From positions 1 to 50,491 of the forward strand of contig NZ_NIJK01000050.1 of the NCBI RefSeq assembly GCF_002836975.1: 50,491 bases of DNA. Reading direction: 5' to 3'. The position numbers were made by a program, and so were the translations under genes. The stretch comes from Shewanella indica. Lineage in GTDB: Bacteria; Pseudomonadota; Gammaproteobacteria; Enterobacterales; Shewanellaceae. Of this stretch, positions 41,242-50,165 are shown piece after piece (position 1 is the stretch's first letter; each line of letters begins with the position of its first letter). Below the pieces are notes generated by a model. The model saw nothing but the letters and a program-made list of their open reading frames with translations. It was not told the DNA's origin and made no database searches.

Positions 41242-42873
41242 GTGATCCTGACCTTCTCCAGGAGCTGGTCGTGGGCGGGGTTTACCGTCTGCGGCCTTAT
41301 GGTGGCGCCTTTGCTGGCGCTGGTCATGCAGGCATTCGAACCGGGTGAAACCCGCTTTGGGCAGATGTTTGCCACTGTGTTGCCGTCATACATAGCCAAT
41401 ACCTTCTGGCTGATGTTGGGGGTGAGTGTCGGCAGTCTGCTTTTGGCGGTGCCGGCTGCCTGGCTGGTGGCGCGCTGTGAGTTTCGGGGCCGGCGCCTGT
41501 TCCAGTGGGCTCTGTTGTTGCCGCTGGCCATGCCGGCCTATATCGTCGCTTATGTGTATACCGATTTACTGGATTATGCCGGGCCTGTGCAGAGGTTTTT
41601 ACGCGCAAGTTTTGGTTGGCAATCGGTAACCGACTACTGGTTTCCCGATATTCGAACTCTGGGCGGCGCTACTGTTATGTTGTCGCTGGTACTCTTCCCC
41701 TACGTTTACCTCTTGGGGCGCACCGCGTTTCTGGAACAATCCTTAAGTTTGCAGCATGCAGCCAAGGTGATGGGCTGCTCGCCATGGCAGAGTTTCTGGC
41801 GTTTGTCGCTGCCAATGGCGCGCCCGGCGCTGGCGGCCGGTGTCGCCCTGGTGGCCATGGAAACCATGGCTGACTTGGCGACGGTCAATTATTTTGCGGT
41901 ATCCACCCTGACCACGGCTGTTTACGACACCTGGCGAGCCTATGGTGACTTGGCGGCCGCGGCTAAAATTTCGCTATTGATGTTGCTTGGTGTCTTTACT
42001 CTGTTTGCGCTGGAGCGTATGGCGAGGCGTAAACAGCAATTGTTTCAAAAGCAGCTGTTGCTGGAGGCGCCAGAGCCTTACCGGCTCAAAGGTTGGCGTG
42101 AGTGGTTGGCGCTCGGCTACTGCTCGCTGTTGCTGCTGTTGGCGTTTGTTTTGCCATTTGTCATTCTCGGCAGTTACGCCTTGGATTACTGGCAACAGAG
42201 CTGGAACAGCGACTTTTGGCAGTACAGTCTCAACAGCCTAACGGTCGCCGCCATCAGCAGTATATTGTGTTTGCTTTTGGCTATCCTCTTGATGTTCATT
42301 CGCCGCCTGAGCCCGAGAAAGTGGGACATGTTGCCATCCCGTCTGGTCAGTACCGGCTATGCACTGCCGGGCACAGTGCTGGCGATTGCCGTGCTTATTC
42401 CGCTGACCTGGCTCGATTTCAGAATCGATGAGCTCTACGCTCTGTTCGAGCGCCAAGGCCCGGGGCTCTTGTTCACCGGCAGTATCGCCGCCCTGGTGCT
42501 GGCGTTTTGTATTCGCTTTGCCGCCATCGCCATCGGCAGCATAGAGAGCAGTTACAAACGGCTGTCGCCTTCTCTCGACATGGCGGCCATCAGCCTGGGC
42601 AAGACACCGGGTAAAGTACTGGCATTAATCCATCTGCCATTGCTGCGCAGCGGTATTTTTGCCGCTCTGCTACTGGTATTTATCGAGGCGATGAAAGAGT
42701 TGCCGGCTGCCTTGCTGCTAAGCCCTGTCGGGTTTCACAACCTGGCTACCCAAGTGTTCCAATACGTCTCCGATGAGCAGTTGGAGCAGGGGGCGCTGGC
42801 GGCTATTGTCATTGTGTTGGTGGGGCTGGTGCCCTTGATTTATCTCAACCGTTCGCTGGAGCAAAACAACTGA
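41242..42873 (+). CDS. fbpB: Iron(III) ABC transporter permease FbpB
   Basis: This large permease of 543 aa consists of two homologous halves, each with about six helices and an EAA-type loop (KVMGCSPWQSFWRLSLPMARPAL near 173-195 and ISLGKTPGKVLALIHLPLLRSG near 450). One polypeptide therefore supplies both membrane subunits. The start is GTG, with AGGGG 7 nt upstream. The last base of its stop is the first base of the fbpC start, so translation is coupled. Confidence 0.9.
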   Translation: MILTFSRSWSWAGFTVCGLMVAPLLALVMQAFEPGETRFGQMFATVLPSYIANTFWLMLGVSVGSLLLAVPAAWLVARCEFRGRRLFQWALLLPLAMPAYIVAYVYTDLLDYAGPVQRFLRASFGWQSVTDYWFPDIRTLGGATVMLSLVLFPYVYLLGRTAFLEQSLSLQHAAKVMGCSPWQSFWRLSLPMARPALAAGVALVAMETMADLATVNYFAVSTLTTAVYDTWRAYGDLAAAAKISLLMLLGVFTLFALERMARRKQQLFQKQLLLEAPEPYRLKGWREWLALGYCSLLLLLAFVLPFVILGSYALDYWQQSWNSDFWQYSLNSLTVAAISSILCLLLAILLMFIRRLSPRKWDMLPSRLVSTGYALPGTVLAIAVLIPLTWLDFRIDELYALFERQGPGLLFTGSIAALVLAFCIRFAAIAIGSIESSYKRLSPSLDMAAISLGKTPGKVLALIHLPLLRSGIFAALLLVFIEAMKELPAALLLSPVGFHNLATQVFQYVSDEQLEQGALAAIVIVLVGLVPLIYLNRSLEQNN

Positions 42874-43913
42874 TGTCGACCCTGAGTGTCAAGCAACTCC
42901 ACAGCCATTATGGCACCCAGCAAGTGCTCAAAGGGCTAAGCATTACCTTGCAAGCCGGTGAAATTGCCGCCCTGCTCGGACCCAGTGGTTGTGGTAAAAC
43001 GACTCTGCTCAGAGCCATTGCCGGACTGCAGCCGGTCTCCGCCGGTGAAATTCATATCAGCGGCCGTGCAGTAACCACGGATAAGCTGCAGGTTCCGGGA
43101 GAGGAGCGTGGCGTGGGGATGATCTTTCAGGACTATGCCCTGTTTCCCCACTTGACGGTCGCGCAGAATATCCTCTTTGGTGTCAATGGATTGAACAAGG
43201 CGCAGCGTCTGAGCCGGCTCGAGGAGATGTTGGATTTGGTCAAGCTCCCGGGGCTTGCTGAACGTTATCCCCACGAGTTGTCCGGCGGTCAACAGCAAAG
43301 GGTGTCGATTGCCAGGGCGCTTGCCTATGAGCCTGAACTGCTGTTGTTGGATGAACCATTCTCCAACATAGACGCCCAGGTACGCGGCGAGCTGATGCTG
43401 GAGATTCGCGCGATCCTCAAAAGCCGTAACGTCAGCGCCGTATTTGTGACCCACAGTAAGGATGAGGCCTTTGTTTTTGCCGATACCCTGGCGCTGTTTG
43501 AAGATGGAAAAATAGTGCAGCAAGGCAGTGCTGAAACTCTCTATGCCAACCCGGTCAATCGCTATGTGGCGGACTTTCTCGGCAGCGGTAATTATCTTAA
43601 GGCCCTGGTCAGCTGCGAACACTGTGTCGATACTCAAATCGGTCGACTTAAAAGCTCTTTGCCCCATGGTTTGCCACTGAACTGGCAGGGCGAGTTGTTG
43701 CTGCGGCCACAGCAGTTGGAGTTACGACCCGACGAACAGGGCCTGGCTGTGGTTACCGAGCGGCGTTTTCTGGGCAATGTTTGCCATTATGATGTGCAGC
43801 AAGAGGGCGTCACTCTAGAGGTCCGTAGTCATCAGGTACAGTTTTCTCCAGGGCAGAGAGTCAGGCTGTCGACACTGGAACATCCGCTGGTGTTGTTCGG
43901 TAATGGCTGTTAA
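42873..43913 (+). CDS. fbpC: Iron(III) ABC transporter ATPase FbpC
   Basis: This 346-aa ATPase has Walker A GPSGCGKTT (about 34-42), the Q-loop QDYALFPHLTV, signature LSGGQQQRVS, Walker B LLLLDEPFSNID and switch His in VTHSKDEAF. A C-terminal TOBE-like regulatory domain (about 240-346) is present. It powers the FbpAB importer. The gene overlaps fbpB by 1 nt (TGATG). Confidence 0.9.
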   Translation: MSTLSVKQLHSHYGTQQVLKGLSITLQAGEIAALLGPSGCGKTTLLRAIAGLQPVSAGEIHISGRAVTTDKLQVPGEERGVGMIFQDYALFPHLTVAQNILFGVNGLNKAQRLSRLEEMLDLVKLPGLAERYPHELSGGQQQRVSIARALAYEPELLLLDEPFSNIDAQVRGELMLEIRAILKSRNVSAVFVTHSKDEAFVFADTLALFEDGKIVQQGSAETLYANPVNRYVADFLGSGNYLKALVSCEHCVDTQIGRLKSSLPHGLPLNWQGELLLRPQQLELRPDEQGLAVVTERRFLGNVCHYDVQQEGVTLEVRSHQVQFSPGQRVRLSTLEHPLVLFGNGC

Positions 43914-44030
43914 CAACAATTGTTTCATAAGTTTGCTGTGGGTGATAATTTGTTTGTCTCTGTGTTATACCAAACAATCGGTTTGATTGAATTCACCATA
44001 GGTATTCACTGAACCCCGGACTCGCCCATG

Positions 44031-44057
44031 CGCCGCTCCGGGATGAGAGCGGAGGCG
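44031..44057 (+). promoter_or_regulatory. Hairpin covering the ggt ribosome-binding site
   Basis: CGCC-GCTC (44031-44038) pairs with GAGC (44047-44050) and, after a 3-nt bulge, GGCG (44054-44057). The GGAGG at 44051-44055, 4 nt before the ATG, lies in the 3' arm. Translational control is only a suggestion. Confidence 0.3.
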
Positions 44058-44059
44058 AG

Positions 44060-45829
44060 ATGCATAACCACAGCAATAATAAAATGCAGGACGCACAAGG
44101 GATACGGAATATCAGCAACAGCTCATGTCGTCAGCTGTTACTCGGCGTCATCGGGAGTTTGGCTGTTTGCTGCAGCACGGGAAGCATGGCGATGGATAGA
44201 ATCACGGGCGCGGCCTTTGCGAGCCGCTCTGAAGTCTATGCGGTTAATGGTATGGCGGCAACCAGCCAACCACTGGCGACTCAGGTGGCGGTCGATATTC
44301 TCAAACAAGGTGGCAGCGCCGTGGATGCCGCGATTGCCGCCAATGCCATGCTGGGGTTGGTGGAGCCTACGGGTTCTGGCATAGGCGGCGATCTTTTTGC
44401 CATTGTCTGGAGCGCCAAAGAGCAGCGGCTCTATGGGCTTAATGCCTCTGGCCGCAGTCCGGCTTCTCTGACGCTGGAGATGCTCAAGGCCAAAGGGCTT
44501 GAGCATCTGCCGCCTTATGGACCTTTGCCCGTATCCGTGCCCGGTGCCGTGGATGGCTGGTATGAACTGCATGACAAGTTCGGCAAATTGCCCATGAAGG
44601 ATAACCTGGCGCCGGCTATTCATTATGCCCGTGAAGGATTTCCGGTTTCCGAGCTCATCGCCTTCTATCTGGCGCGAAGCGGTGACAAGCTGGCCAAATA
44701 CCCGGGGTTTAAAGAAACCTATATGCCAGGCGGCCGCATGCCGGCCGTCGGTGAATTGTTTCGAAATCCGGCTTTGGCCAACAGCTATGAAAAAATTGCC
44801 AAGGGGGGCAGGGACGTCTTTTACAAAGGAGAGATAGCCCGCAGTATTGCCGCCTATATGCAACAACAGGGCGGTTATCTTTCCTATGAAGATCTCGCTT
44901 CTCACAAGAGTGAGTGGGTTGAACCTGTATCGGTTAATTATCGGGGCTATGATATCTGGGAGCTGCCCCCCAACGGCCAGGGGATAGCGGCACTGCAGAT
45001 CCTTAAAACCCTGGAGCCATTTAATCTCAAGGCCATGGGGCTGGACAGCGCCGAATATGTGCATCATTTCGTGGAAGCAAAAAAGCTGGCGTTTGCCGAC
45101 CGAGCCAAGTTCTACGCTGACATGGACTTTGCCAAAGTGCCGGTAGCGTCACTTATCTCCAAAGAATACAACTACGCCAGAGCCAAGCTTATCGATGCTG
45201 ACAAAGCCGCCGCCAGTGTTGAGCCGGGTAATCCCAATCTTTTACACGGTGATACCATCTATCTCACTACCGCCGATAAAGAAGGCAATATGGTGTCCCT
45301 CATCCAGAGCAATTATCGTGGCATGGGCTCAGGCATGACGCCTCCGGATTTGGGATTTGTGCTTCAGGACAGAGGCCAACTGTTTGATCTCACTCCCGGG
45401 CGTGCCAATTCCTATGCACCGGGTAAAAGACCGTTTCATACCATAATTCCGGCCTTTGTCACCAAAGATGGCAAGCCCTGGCTCAGCTTTGGTGTCATGG
45501 GGGGAGCCACCCAACCCCAGATGCATGCCCAGATCATGATTAATCTGATTGATTTTGGCCTCAACCTGCAGGAGGCGGGCGATGCTCCGAGAATATTGCA
45601 TACAGGTTCCAGCCAACCGACCGGCGAGCAGATGACAGATGGCGGTTATATCAGCCTCGAGTCGGGCTTTTCCATGGAAACCCGCCGTGAGCTGATGAAA
45701 AAGGGGCATACTTTAAGTGATTCTCTCGGGGCTTTCGGTGGTTATCAGGCCATAGGCGTCAATGTTGAAAGTGGCGTTTATCGGGGAGCGTCCGAGTCCC
45801 GTAAAGACGGACAAGCATCAGGTTATTGA
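44060..45829 (+). CDS. ggt: Gamma-glutamyltransferase precursor
   Basis: This 589-aa periplasmic enzyme cleaves gamma-glutamyl bonds, including in glutathione. The signal region (about 22-44, QLLLGVIGSLAVCCSTGSMA) precedes the mature chain. GSAVDAAIAANAMLGLVEPTGSGIGGD is the family N-block. Autocleavage is expected before Thr399 in LLHGDTIYLT, the N-terminal nucleophile of the small subunit. GMGSGMTPPDLGF and the GVMGGATQPQMHAQI block are also family features. It is monocistronic, lying between fbpC and the DyP peroxidase. Confidence 0.92.
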   Translation: MHNHSNNKMQDAQGIRNISNSSCRQLLLGVIGSLAVCCSTGSMAMDRITGAAFASRSEVYAVNGMAATSQPLATQVAVDILKQGGSAVDAAIAANAMLGLVEPTGSGIGGDLFAIVWSAKEQRLYGLNASGRSPASLTLEMLKAKGLEHLPPYGPLPVSVPGAVDGWYELHDKFGKLPMKDNLAPAIHYAREGFPVSELIAFYLARSGDKLAKYPGFKETYMPGGRMPAVGELFRNPALANSYEKIAKGGRDVFYKGEIARSIAAYMQQQGGYLSYEDLASHKSEWVEPVSVNYRGYDIWELPPNGQGIAALQILKTLEPFNLKAMGLDSAEYVHHFVEAKKLAFADRAKFYADMDFAKVPVASLISKEYNYARAKLIDADKAAASVEPGNPNLLHGDTIYLTTADKEGNMVSLIQSNYRGMGSGMTPPDLGFVLQDRGQLFDLTPGRANSYAPGKRPFHTIIPAFVTKDGKPWLSFGVMGGATQPQMHAQIMINLIDFGLNLQEAGDAPRILHTGSSQPTGEQMTDGGYISLESGFSMETRRELMKKGHTLSDSLGAFGGYQAIGVNVESGVYRGASESRKDGQASGY

Positions 45830-45927
45830 AAGTAATCGGCAAAAACGTGCGTGAGCTAATTCAAATTAATGCTCAAGTTGCGGATAATAAGGCCGAAGAT
45901 GAATTAATCTGAAAGGGTAGATTGCAA

Positions 45928-46863
45928 ATGGATACACAGGTTATGCCACGGGAACAGCTGGGGATCTGCGCAGAGGGAAATCTGCACAGTGTTTATCTGA
46001 TGTTCAATGCCAACGAAGGCGGGGAGTCACAACTGCGCCCTTGTCTGGCCAATGTTGCCCAGTATTTGTATGAGCTGGCAGATCAGTATGCTGACAGTGC
46101 CTTTAACGCCTTTGTGGCGATTGGTGCCAATTTTTGGGATCATCTCTATCCGGGAAGCAGGCCAACTGAACTCAAGCCATTCCCTGCTATGGAGTCGGGT
46201 AACCGGGATGCGCCGGCGATAGAGTTCGATATTTTTATTCACCTGCGTTGTGATCGCCTGGATATTCTTCATCTGGTGGCCAATGAGGTCAACGAAATGC
46301 TGGAAGGCCTGGCCGAGCTGGAAGAGGAGGAGCGGGGGTTCCGCTTTATGGACAGCCGCGATCTGACCGGTTTTGTCGATGGCACAGAAAACCCCAAAGG
46401 CAGAGGCCGTCAAGCTGTGGCCCTGGTAGGTGATGAAGACGATGCATTTCGCGGCGGTAGCTACATTCATGTACAGAAATATGTCCATAATCTGAGTAAG
46501 TGGCACAGACTGCCGCAGAAAAAGCAGGAAGACATCATAGGCCGCACCAAGCAGGACAACATAGAGTACGCTTCGGAAGACAAACCGCTGACGGCACATA
46601 TCAAGCGGGTAAATCTCAAGTATGACAATGGTGAGTCGATGGAGATCCTGCGTCAGAGCATGCCCTATGGTTCTGTAAAACAGCAGGGTTTGATGTTTAT
46701 TTCCACCTGTAAGACACCTAACCATTTTGAAAAGATGCTTCACAGTATGGTTTTCGGTGACGGAGAAGGACACCATGATCACCTGATGCACTTTACTCAG
46801 GCGGTAACTGGTTCCTCTTTCTTTGCCCCATCTCTGGATTTCATGATCCAGTTTGATGATTAA
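45928..46863 (+). CDS. DyP-type haem peroxidase, YfeX/TyrA-like
   Basis: This 311-aa protein belongs to the dye-decolourising peroxidases, with the diagnostic distal motif GFVDGTENPKG (Asp and Arg catalytic residues, about 149-159) and a SYIHVQKYVHNLSKW region carrying the likely proximal His. The length and pattern match the Shewanella TyrA peroxidase. There is no signal peptide, so it is cytosolic, and the physiological substrate is unknown. The ATG at 45928 has GAAAGGG 10 nt upstream; the earlier TTG is not needed. Confidence 0.9.
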   Translation: MDTQVMPREQLGICAEGNLHSVYLMFNANEGGESQLRPCLANVAQYLYELADQYADSAFNAFVAIGANFWDHLYPGSRPTELKPFPAMESGNRDAPAIEFDIFIHLRCDRLDILHLVANEVNEMLEGLAELEEEERGFRFMDSRDLTGFVDGTENPKGRGRQAVALVGDEDDAFRGGSYIHVQKYVHNLSKWHRLPQKKQEDIIGRTKQDNIEYASEDKPLTAHIKRVNLKYDNGESMEILRQSMPYGSVKQQGLMFISTCKTPNHFEKMLHSMVFGDGEGHHDHLMHFTQAVTGSSFFAPSLDFMIQFDD

Positions 46864-46879
46864 TAGCGCGATAAAAACA

Positions 46880-46912
46880 AAAACGCCCCTCATTGAAGGG
46901 CGTTTTTTTATG
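46880..46912. terminator. Bidirectional terminator between the peroxidase gene and argR
   Basis: AAAACGCCC (46880-46888) and GGGCGTTTT (46898-46906) form a 9-bp stem with a 9-nt loop and T or A runs on both sides. It serves both convergent genes. Confidence 0.85.
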
Positions 46913-46923
46913 GCATTTTCAAC

Positions 46924-47394
46924 TCAGTCTGTGTAATTGAACAGCGACTTCACTGTTTCCAGAGTTTCATCAATGGTCTTGATGCTGGAAGGGCAGATGA
47001 AAATAGTATCATCACCGGCGATAGTGCCCAGAATACCTTCTGGCTTGCCGATGGAGTCCAACAGCCTGGCAATTAACTGCGCCGCCCCCGGGCTGGTACG
47101 CACCACTATCATGGCTTGGTTATGATCCACATCCAATACCAGATTCTTCAGCGGGCTGCCGGCGGTAGGTACCCCTAGTTCAGCCGGTAAGCAGTAGACC
47201 ATCTCCTGCTTGGCGTTACGAGTGCGCACGGCACCGAACTTGCTCAGCATGCGCGAGACTTTGGACTGGTTGATATTGGCAAAGCCTTCGGCTTGCAGTG
47301 CATTGACTATTTCACTCTGGGAGCCGAAGCGCTCCTCTTTAAGCAGAGCCTTGAAGGTTCTGATTAGCTCATCCTGATTTTTGCTTGCTTGCAT
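46924..47394 (-). CDS. argR: Arginine repressor ArgR
   Basis: This 156-aa repressor has an N-terminal winged helix (about 8-68, RFGSQSEIVNALQAEGFANINQSKVSRML) and a C-terminal arginine-binding and hexamerisation domain with GTIAGDDT (123-130), where two Asp residues bind arginine. It represses arginine biosynthesis and, in many relatives, its own gene. An ARG-box-like palindrome lies in the shared region with mdh. Divergent from mdh, the normal arrangement in Shewanella and its relatives. Confidence 0.94.
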   Translation of the reverse strand: MQASKNQDELIRTFKALLKEERFGSQSEIVNALQAEGFANINQSKVSRMLSKFGAVRTRNAKQEMVYCLPAELGVPTAGSPLKNLVLDVDHNQAMIVVRTSPGAAQLIARLLDSIGKPEGILGTIAGDDTIFICPSSIKTIDETLETVKSLFNYTD

Positions 47395-47455
47395 TATCTT
47401 CTTCTGTCGTTATTCAGAAAATCTCGCTCATTCTGCATATCAAACGGGTAAGTGT

Positions 47456-47506
47456 CAACAAATACCCAGGATGTCTGCATAAAAATGCAGTTTGGGTCAT
47501 TTGTTG
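47456..47506. repeat. Composite dyad between argR and mdh with ARG-box-like core
   Basis: The core CTGCAT-AAAA-ATGCAG (47475-47490) has the 5-4-5 geometry of an ARG box (TGAAT-WWWW-ATTCA) with substitutions. It is flanked by ACCCA/TGGGT and by CAACAAAT/ATTTGTTG, giving three nested inverted arms (19 bp in all, with unequal spacers of 6 and 2 nt). Confidence 0.7.
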
Positions 47507-47538
47507 GGTAAAAGAAGCCTCAGTAGGCGAGAGCAAAT

Positions 47539-47581
47539 GCTGAAGTTAATTCAGCTTTTGATGAAGCAGAGTCATATGACT
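47539..47581. promoter_or_regulatory. Two further palindromes in the argR-mdh region
   Basis: GCTGAA-GTTAA-TTCAGC (47539-47555) and the perfect 12-bp palindrome AGTCATATGACT (47570-47581) lie upstream of mdh. The first resembles a shortened ARG box, though one base too short in spacing. Binding protein unknown. Confidence 0.4.
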
Positions 47582-47679
47582 AAGGGATAATTGCTATTTT
47601 TGTGACGATCCTTTAATGTTGCGCCATCACAGAATTAGATCTATGTCACACATAATTCCGAGAATTGACGGAGATAACT

Positions 47680-48615
47680 ATGAAAGTTGCTGTACTAGGT
47701 GCTGCTGGTGGTATTGGCCAGGCTCTTGCCCTTCTGTTGAAAACCCAATTACCTGCCGGCTCTCAGCTGTCACTCTATGATATCGCCCCCGTAACGCCTG
47801 GGGTTGCCGTGGATCTGAGTCATATCCCGACAGCAGTTGAAGTTAAAGGTTTTGCCGGTGAAGACCCAACACCTGCACTGGAAGGTGCTGATGTGGTGCT
47901 GATCTCTGCCGGTGTTGCCCGTAAGCCTGGCATGGATCGTTCTGATCTGTTCAATATCAATGCCGGTATCGTCCGTAACCTGATTGAAAAGGTGGCTGCG
48001 ACTTGTCCCAAGGCGCTGATCGGTATCATCACCAACCCAGTGAACACCACTGTGGCCATTGCGGCTGAAGTACTGAAAAAAGCCGGTGTTTACGACAAGA
48101 ACCGTCTATTCGGTGTGACGACTCTCGATGTCATCCGCTCTGAAACCTTTATCGCCGAAGCCAAAGGGTTGAACGTTGCCGATGTTAAAGTCAATGTGAT
48201 TGGCGGCCACAGCGGTGTGACCATTCTGCCTCTGTTGTCTCAGGTTGAAGGTGTCAGCTTCTCCGATGAAGAAGTTGCTGCCCTGACCAAGCGTATTCAA
48301 AACGCCGGTACTGAAGTGGTTGAAGCCAAAGCCGGTGGCGGCAGCGCGACTCTGTCCATGGGCCAGGCCGCTTTCCGTTTCGGTCTGTCGCTGATCCGCG
48401 GTCTGCAGGGTGAAGCCAATGTGATCGAGTGCGCCTATGTAGACGGTGGCAGTGAACACGCTGAATTTTTTGCCCAGCCAGTGGTACTCGGCAAAAATGG
48501 TATCGAAAAGGTTCTTCCATATGGTGAACTGAGCGCGTTTGAAAGCAACGCCCGTGATGCCATGCTGGATACCTTGAAGGCGGATATCAAACTGGGTGTA
48601 GACTTCGTTAAGTAA
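47680..48615 (+). CDS. mdh: Malate dehydrogenase
   Basis: This 311-aa NAD-dependent enzyme interconverts malate and oxaloacetate in the TCA cycle. The Rossmann motif GAAGGIG (7-13), the substrate-binding Arg pair in ARKPGMDRSDLF (about 81-87), NPVNTT and the catalytic His in VIGGHSGVTILP are present. The ATG at 47680 has GGAGA 5 nt upstream. It is monocistronic, divergent from argR across about 285 nt of palindrome-rich DNA. Confidence 0.96.
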   Translation: MKVAVLGAAGGIGQALALLLKTQLPAGSQLSLYDIAPVTPGVAVDLSHIPTAVEVKGFAGEDPTPALEGADVVLISAGVARKPGMDRSDLFNINAGIVRNLIEKVAATCPKALIGIITNPVNTTVAIAAEVLKKAGVYDKNRLFGVTTLDVIRSETFIAEAKGLNVADVKVNVIGGHSGVTILPLLSQVEGVSFSDEEVAALTKRIQNAGTEVVEAKAGGGSATLSMGQAAFRFGLSLIRGLQGEANVIECAYVDGGSEHAEFFAQPVVLGKNGIEKVLPYGELSAFESNARDAMLDTLKADIKLGVDFVK

Positions 48616-48633
48616 GTCGACTCCGGGAATAAC

Positions 48634-48658
48634 AAGGAGCGCTTCGGCGCTCCTTTTT
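48634..48658 (+). terminator. Terminator of the mdh gene (UUCG loop)
   Basis: AAGGAGCGC and GCGCTCCTT form a 9-bp stem closed by C(TTCG)G, followed by TTT. Confidence 0.88.
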
Positions 48659-48692
48659 GCTACTAGAACCTATTTTACTCTGGCCTTGCTGG

Positions 48693-49136
48693 CTAGTTTC
48701 TTTGGCAAAATAGCCGAATTCTTTCCTGCTGCTCCTTTATCTGCGCCTGCCGTTCTTCTTCAGTCATCTTAATCATTTCACCTGAGGCCTCATCTTTACG
48801 TTGTAGCCTGGTGTGGGTATTGAGGACATCCAATTGGAATTTGGCCTTATCGCATATAGCCTGAGCCTGGACTGCATCTTTCTCCTTGAGCAATTTGGCC
48901 TGTTTCTCAGACTCAGTCTCCAGCACAATGTCATCTTTTCGCTGCGGCGCGACCGTGCCGATTCTGGCGGGTTGCAGATTTTGGCTGTCCAGTTCGGTGG
49001 CTTGCTGTTGTGGCGGCGGCTCCTGGCTGTAGTGGGTGACGCCATTTTCATCGACCCAAGTATAAATGGGGGTTGCCGAGGCAGCGTTGGCTCCGAGTAA
49101 TGCCAGCAGAGCCATAAATAGGCTGATCCTTATCAT
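48693..49136 (-). CDS. DUF4124-domain exported protein
   Basis: This 147-aa protein has a signal peptide (about 1-21) followed by the DUF4124 motif PIYTWVDENGVTHYSQEPP (about 23-41) and a charged helical C-terminal half (KQAKLLKEKDAVQAQ and TEEERQAQIKEQQERIRLF). DUF4124 proteins are common in the gammaproteobacterial periplasm and have no established function. The gene is monocistronic and convergent with mdh. Confidence 0.87.
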   Translation of the reverse strand: MIRISLFMALLALLGANAASATPIYTWVDENGVTHYSQEPPPQQQATELDSQNLQPARIGTVAPQRKDDIVLETESEKQAKLLKEKDAVQAQAICDKAKFQLDVLNTHTRLQRKDEASGEMIKMTEEERQAQIKEQQERIRLFCQRN

Positions 49137-49226
49137 TGTTTGTTTCCGTTTCTGCAGGGTGAGCTTGTCTGAGCAAGTGTGTTATCTTTGCCGTTATGAG
49201 TTTGATTACACCATCAGGTTAAGTGT

Positions 49227-50129
49227 ATGCAAAATTTATCCAAGCCAACAATAAAAACCCGTGGTATCTATCTGTTACCCAATCTGATGACAACGGCAGG
49301 ATTGTTCTCGGGCTTCTATGCTGTTATCGCTTCCATGAATGGGCACTTTGAGGCATCGGCTATTGCTGTGTTTGTTGCCATGTTATTTGATGGACTGGAT
49401 GGTCGTCTGGCGCGTTTGACCAACACTCAGAGTGCCTTTGGTGCCGAGTACGACTCGATGGCAGATATGGTGTCCTTCGGTATGGCTCCGGCCTTGATAG
49501 CCTATAACTGGGGGCTTTCTGAATTGGGCAAAATAGGTTGGTTGGCGGCGTTTATCTATTGCGCCGGGGCTGCCTTGCGTCTGGCGCGCTTCAATACCCA
49601 AGTAGGAGTGGCCGATAAACGTTTCTTCCAAGGGCTTGCCAGTCCGGCCGCAGCGGCTCTTATTGCCGGCAGTGTCTGGCTGGGGCAGGGCTACGGCGTC
49701 TCAGGGCATGATATAGGTATATTGGTGGCTCTGGTCACGGCCGTTGCCGGTCTGTTGATGGTGAGTAATTTCCGCTATCACTCCTTTAAAGAAGTCGATT
49801 GGCGTGGCAAGGTGAACTTCCTGGTGATTCTGCTGGTAGTGGCCGTATTTGTGGTGATCTCGGTCGAACCTGCATTAATTCTCTGTCTGCTGTTTTATCT
49901 CTATGCTCTCTCGGGGCCTGTGGTTACCATTCGCAGCGTTAGAAAACTCAAGGTGTCTCACGTTTTGGGTGATGACGATGAGACAGATGACAGTGATGGC
50001 AAAGCATCAAGTGCAGAGGGTTCTCCCACTTCCCATGCCCGAGATAATAGAGATAGCGATAACAAAGAAAGCGCCGAAGAAAAAGAAGATACGGTAGATA
50101 AAGCGAGTCTAGACAAGCTCAAGTCATGA
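49227..50129 (+). CDS. pssA: CDP-diacylglycerol-serine O-phosphatidyltransferase (PssA)
   Basis: This 300-aa membrane enzyme makes phosphatidylserine, the precursor of phosphatidylethanolamine. The CDP-alcohol phosphotransferase motif DGLDGRLAR (55-63) with G72, D76 and D80 is intact. About eight hydrophobic segments follow (to about 240). The C-terminal 50 residues are highly acidic and low complexity (GDDDETDDSDGK..., ESAEEKEDTVDK). It is the CDP-alcohol phosphatidyltransferase type rather than the phospholipase-D-like type of E. coli. Downstream lies the rRNA promoter region. Confidence 0.9.
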   Translation: MQNLSKPTIKTRGIYLLPNLMTTAGLFSGFYAVIASMNGHFEASAIAVFVAMLFDGLDGRLARLTNTQSAFGAEYDSMADMVSFGMAPALIAYNWGLSELGKIGWLAAFIYCAGAALRLARFNTQVGVADKRFFQGLASPAAAALIAGSVWLGQGYGVSGHDIGILVALVTAVAGLLMVSNFRYHSFKEVDWRGKVNFLVILLVVAVFVVISVEPALILCLLFYLYALSGPVVTIRSVRKLKVSHVLGDDDETDDSDGKASSAEGSPTSHARDNRDSDNKESAEEKEDTVDKASLDKLKS

Positions 50130-50165
50130 TTCTCTCGTGATAATGATAACTTTGGGCTGCCATTT

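Noticed and set aside
44028..44384. Plus-strand frame beginning at 44028 in another frame over the ggt start
   Set aside because: No ribosome-binding site, Cys- and Arg-rich translation without a known pattern, and an intact ggt start within it.
44138..45067. Open frame of 309 codons antisense to ggt
   Set aside because: The sense frame is an intact gamma-glutamyltransferase; the antisense frame has no features.
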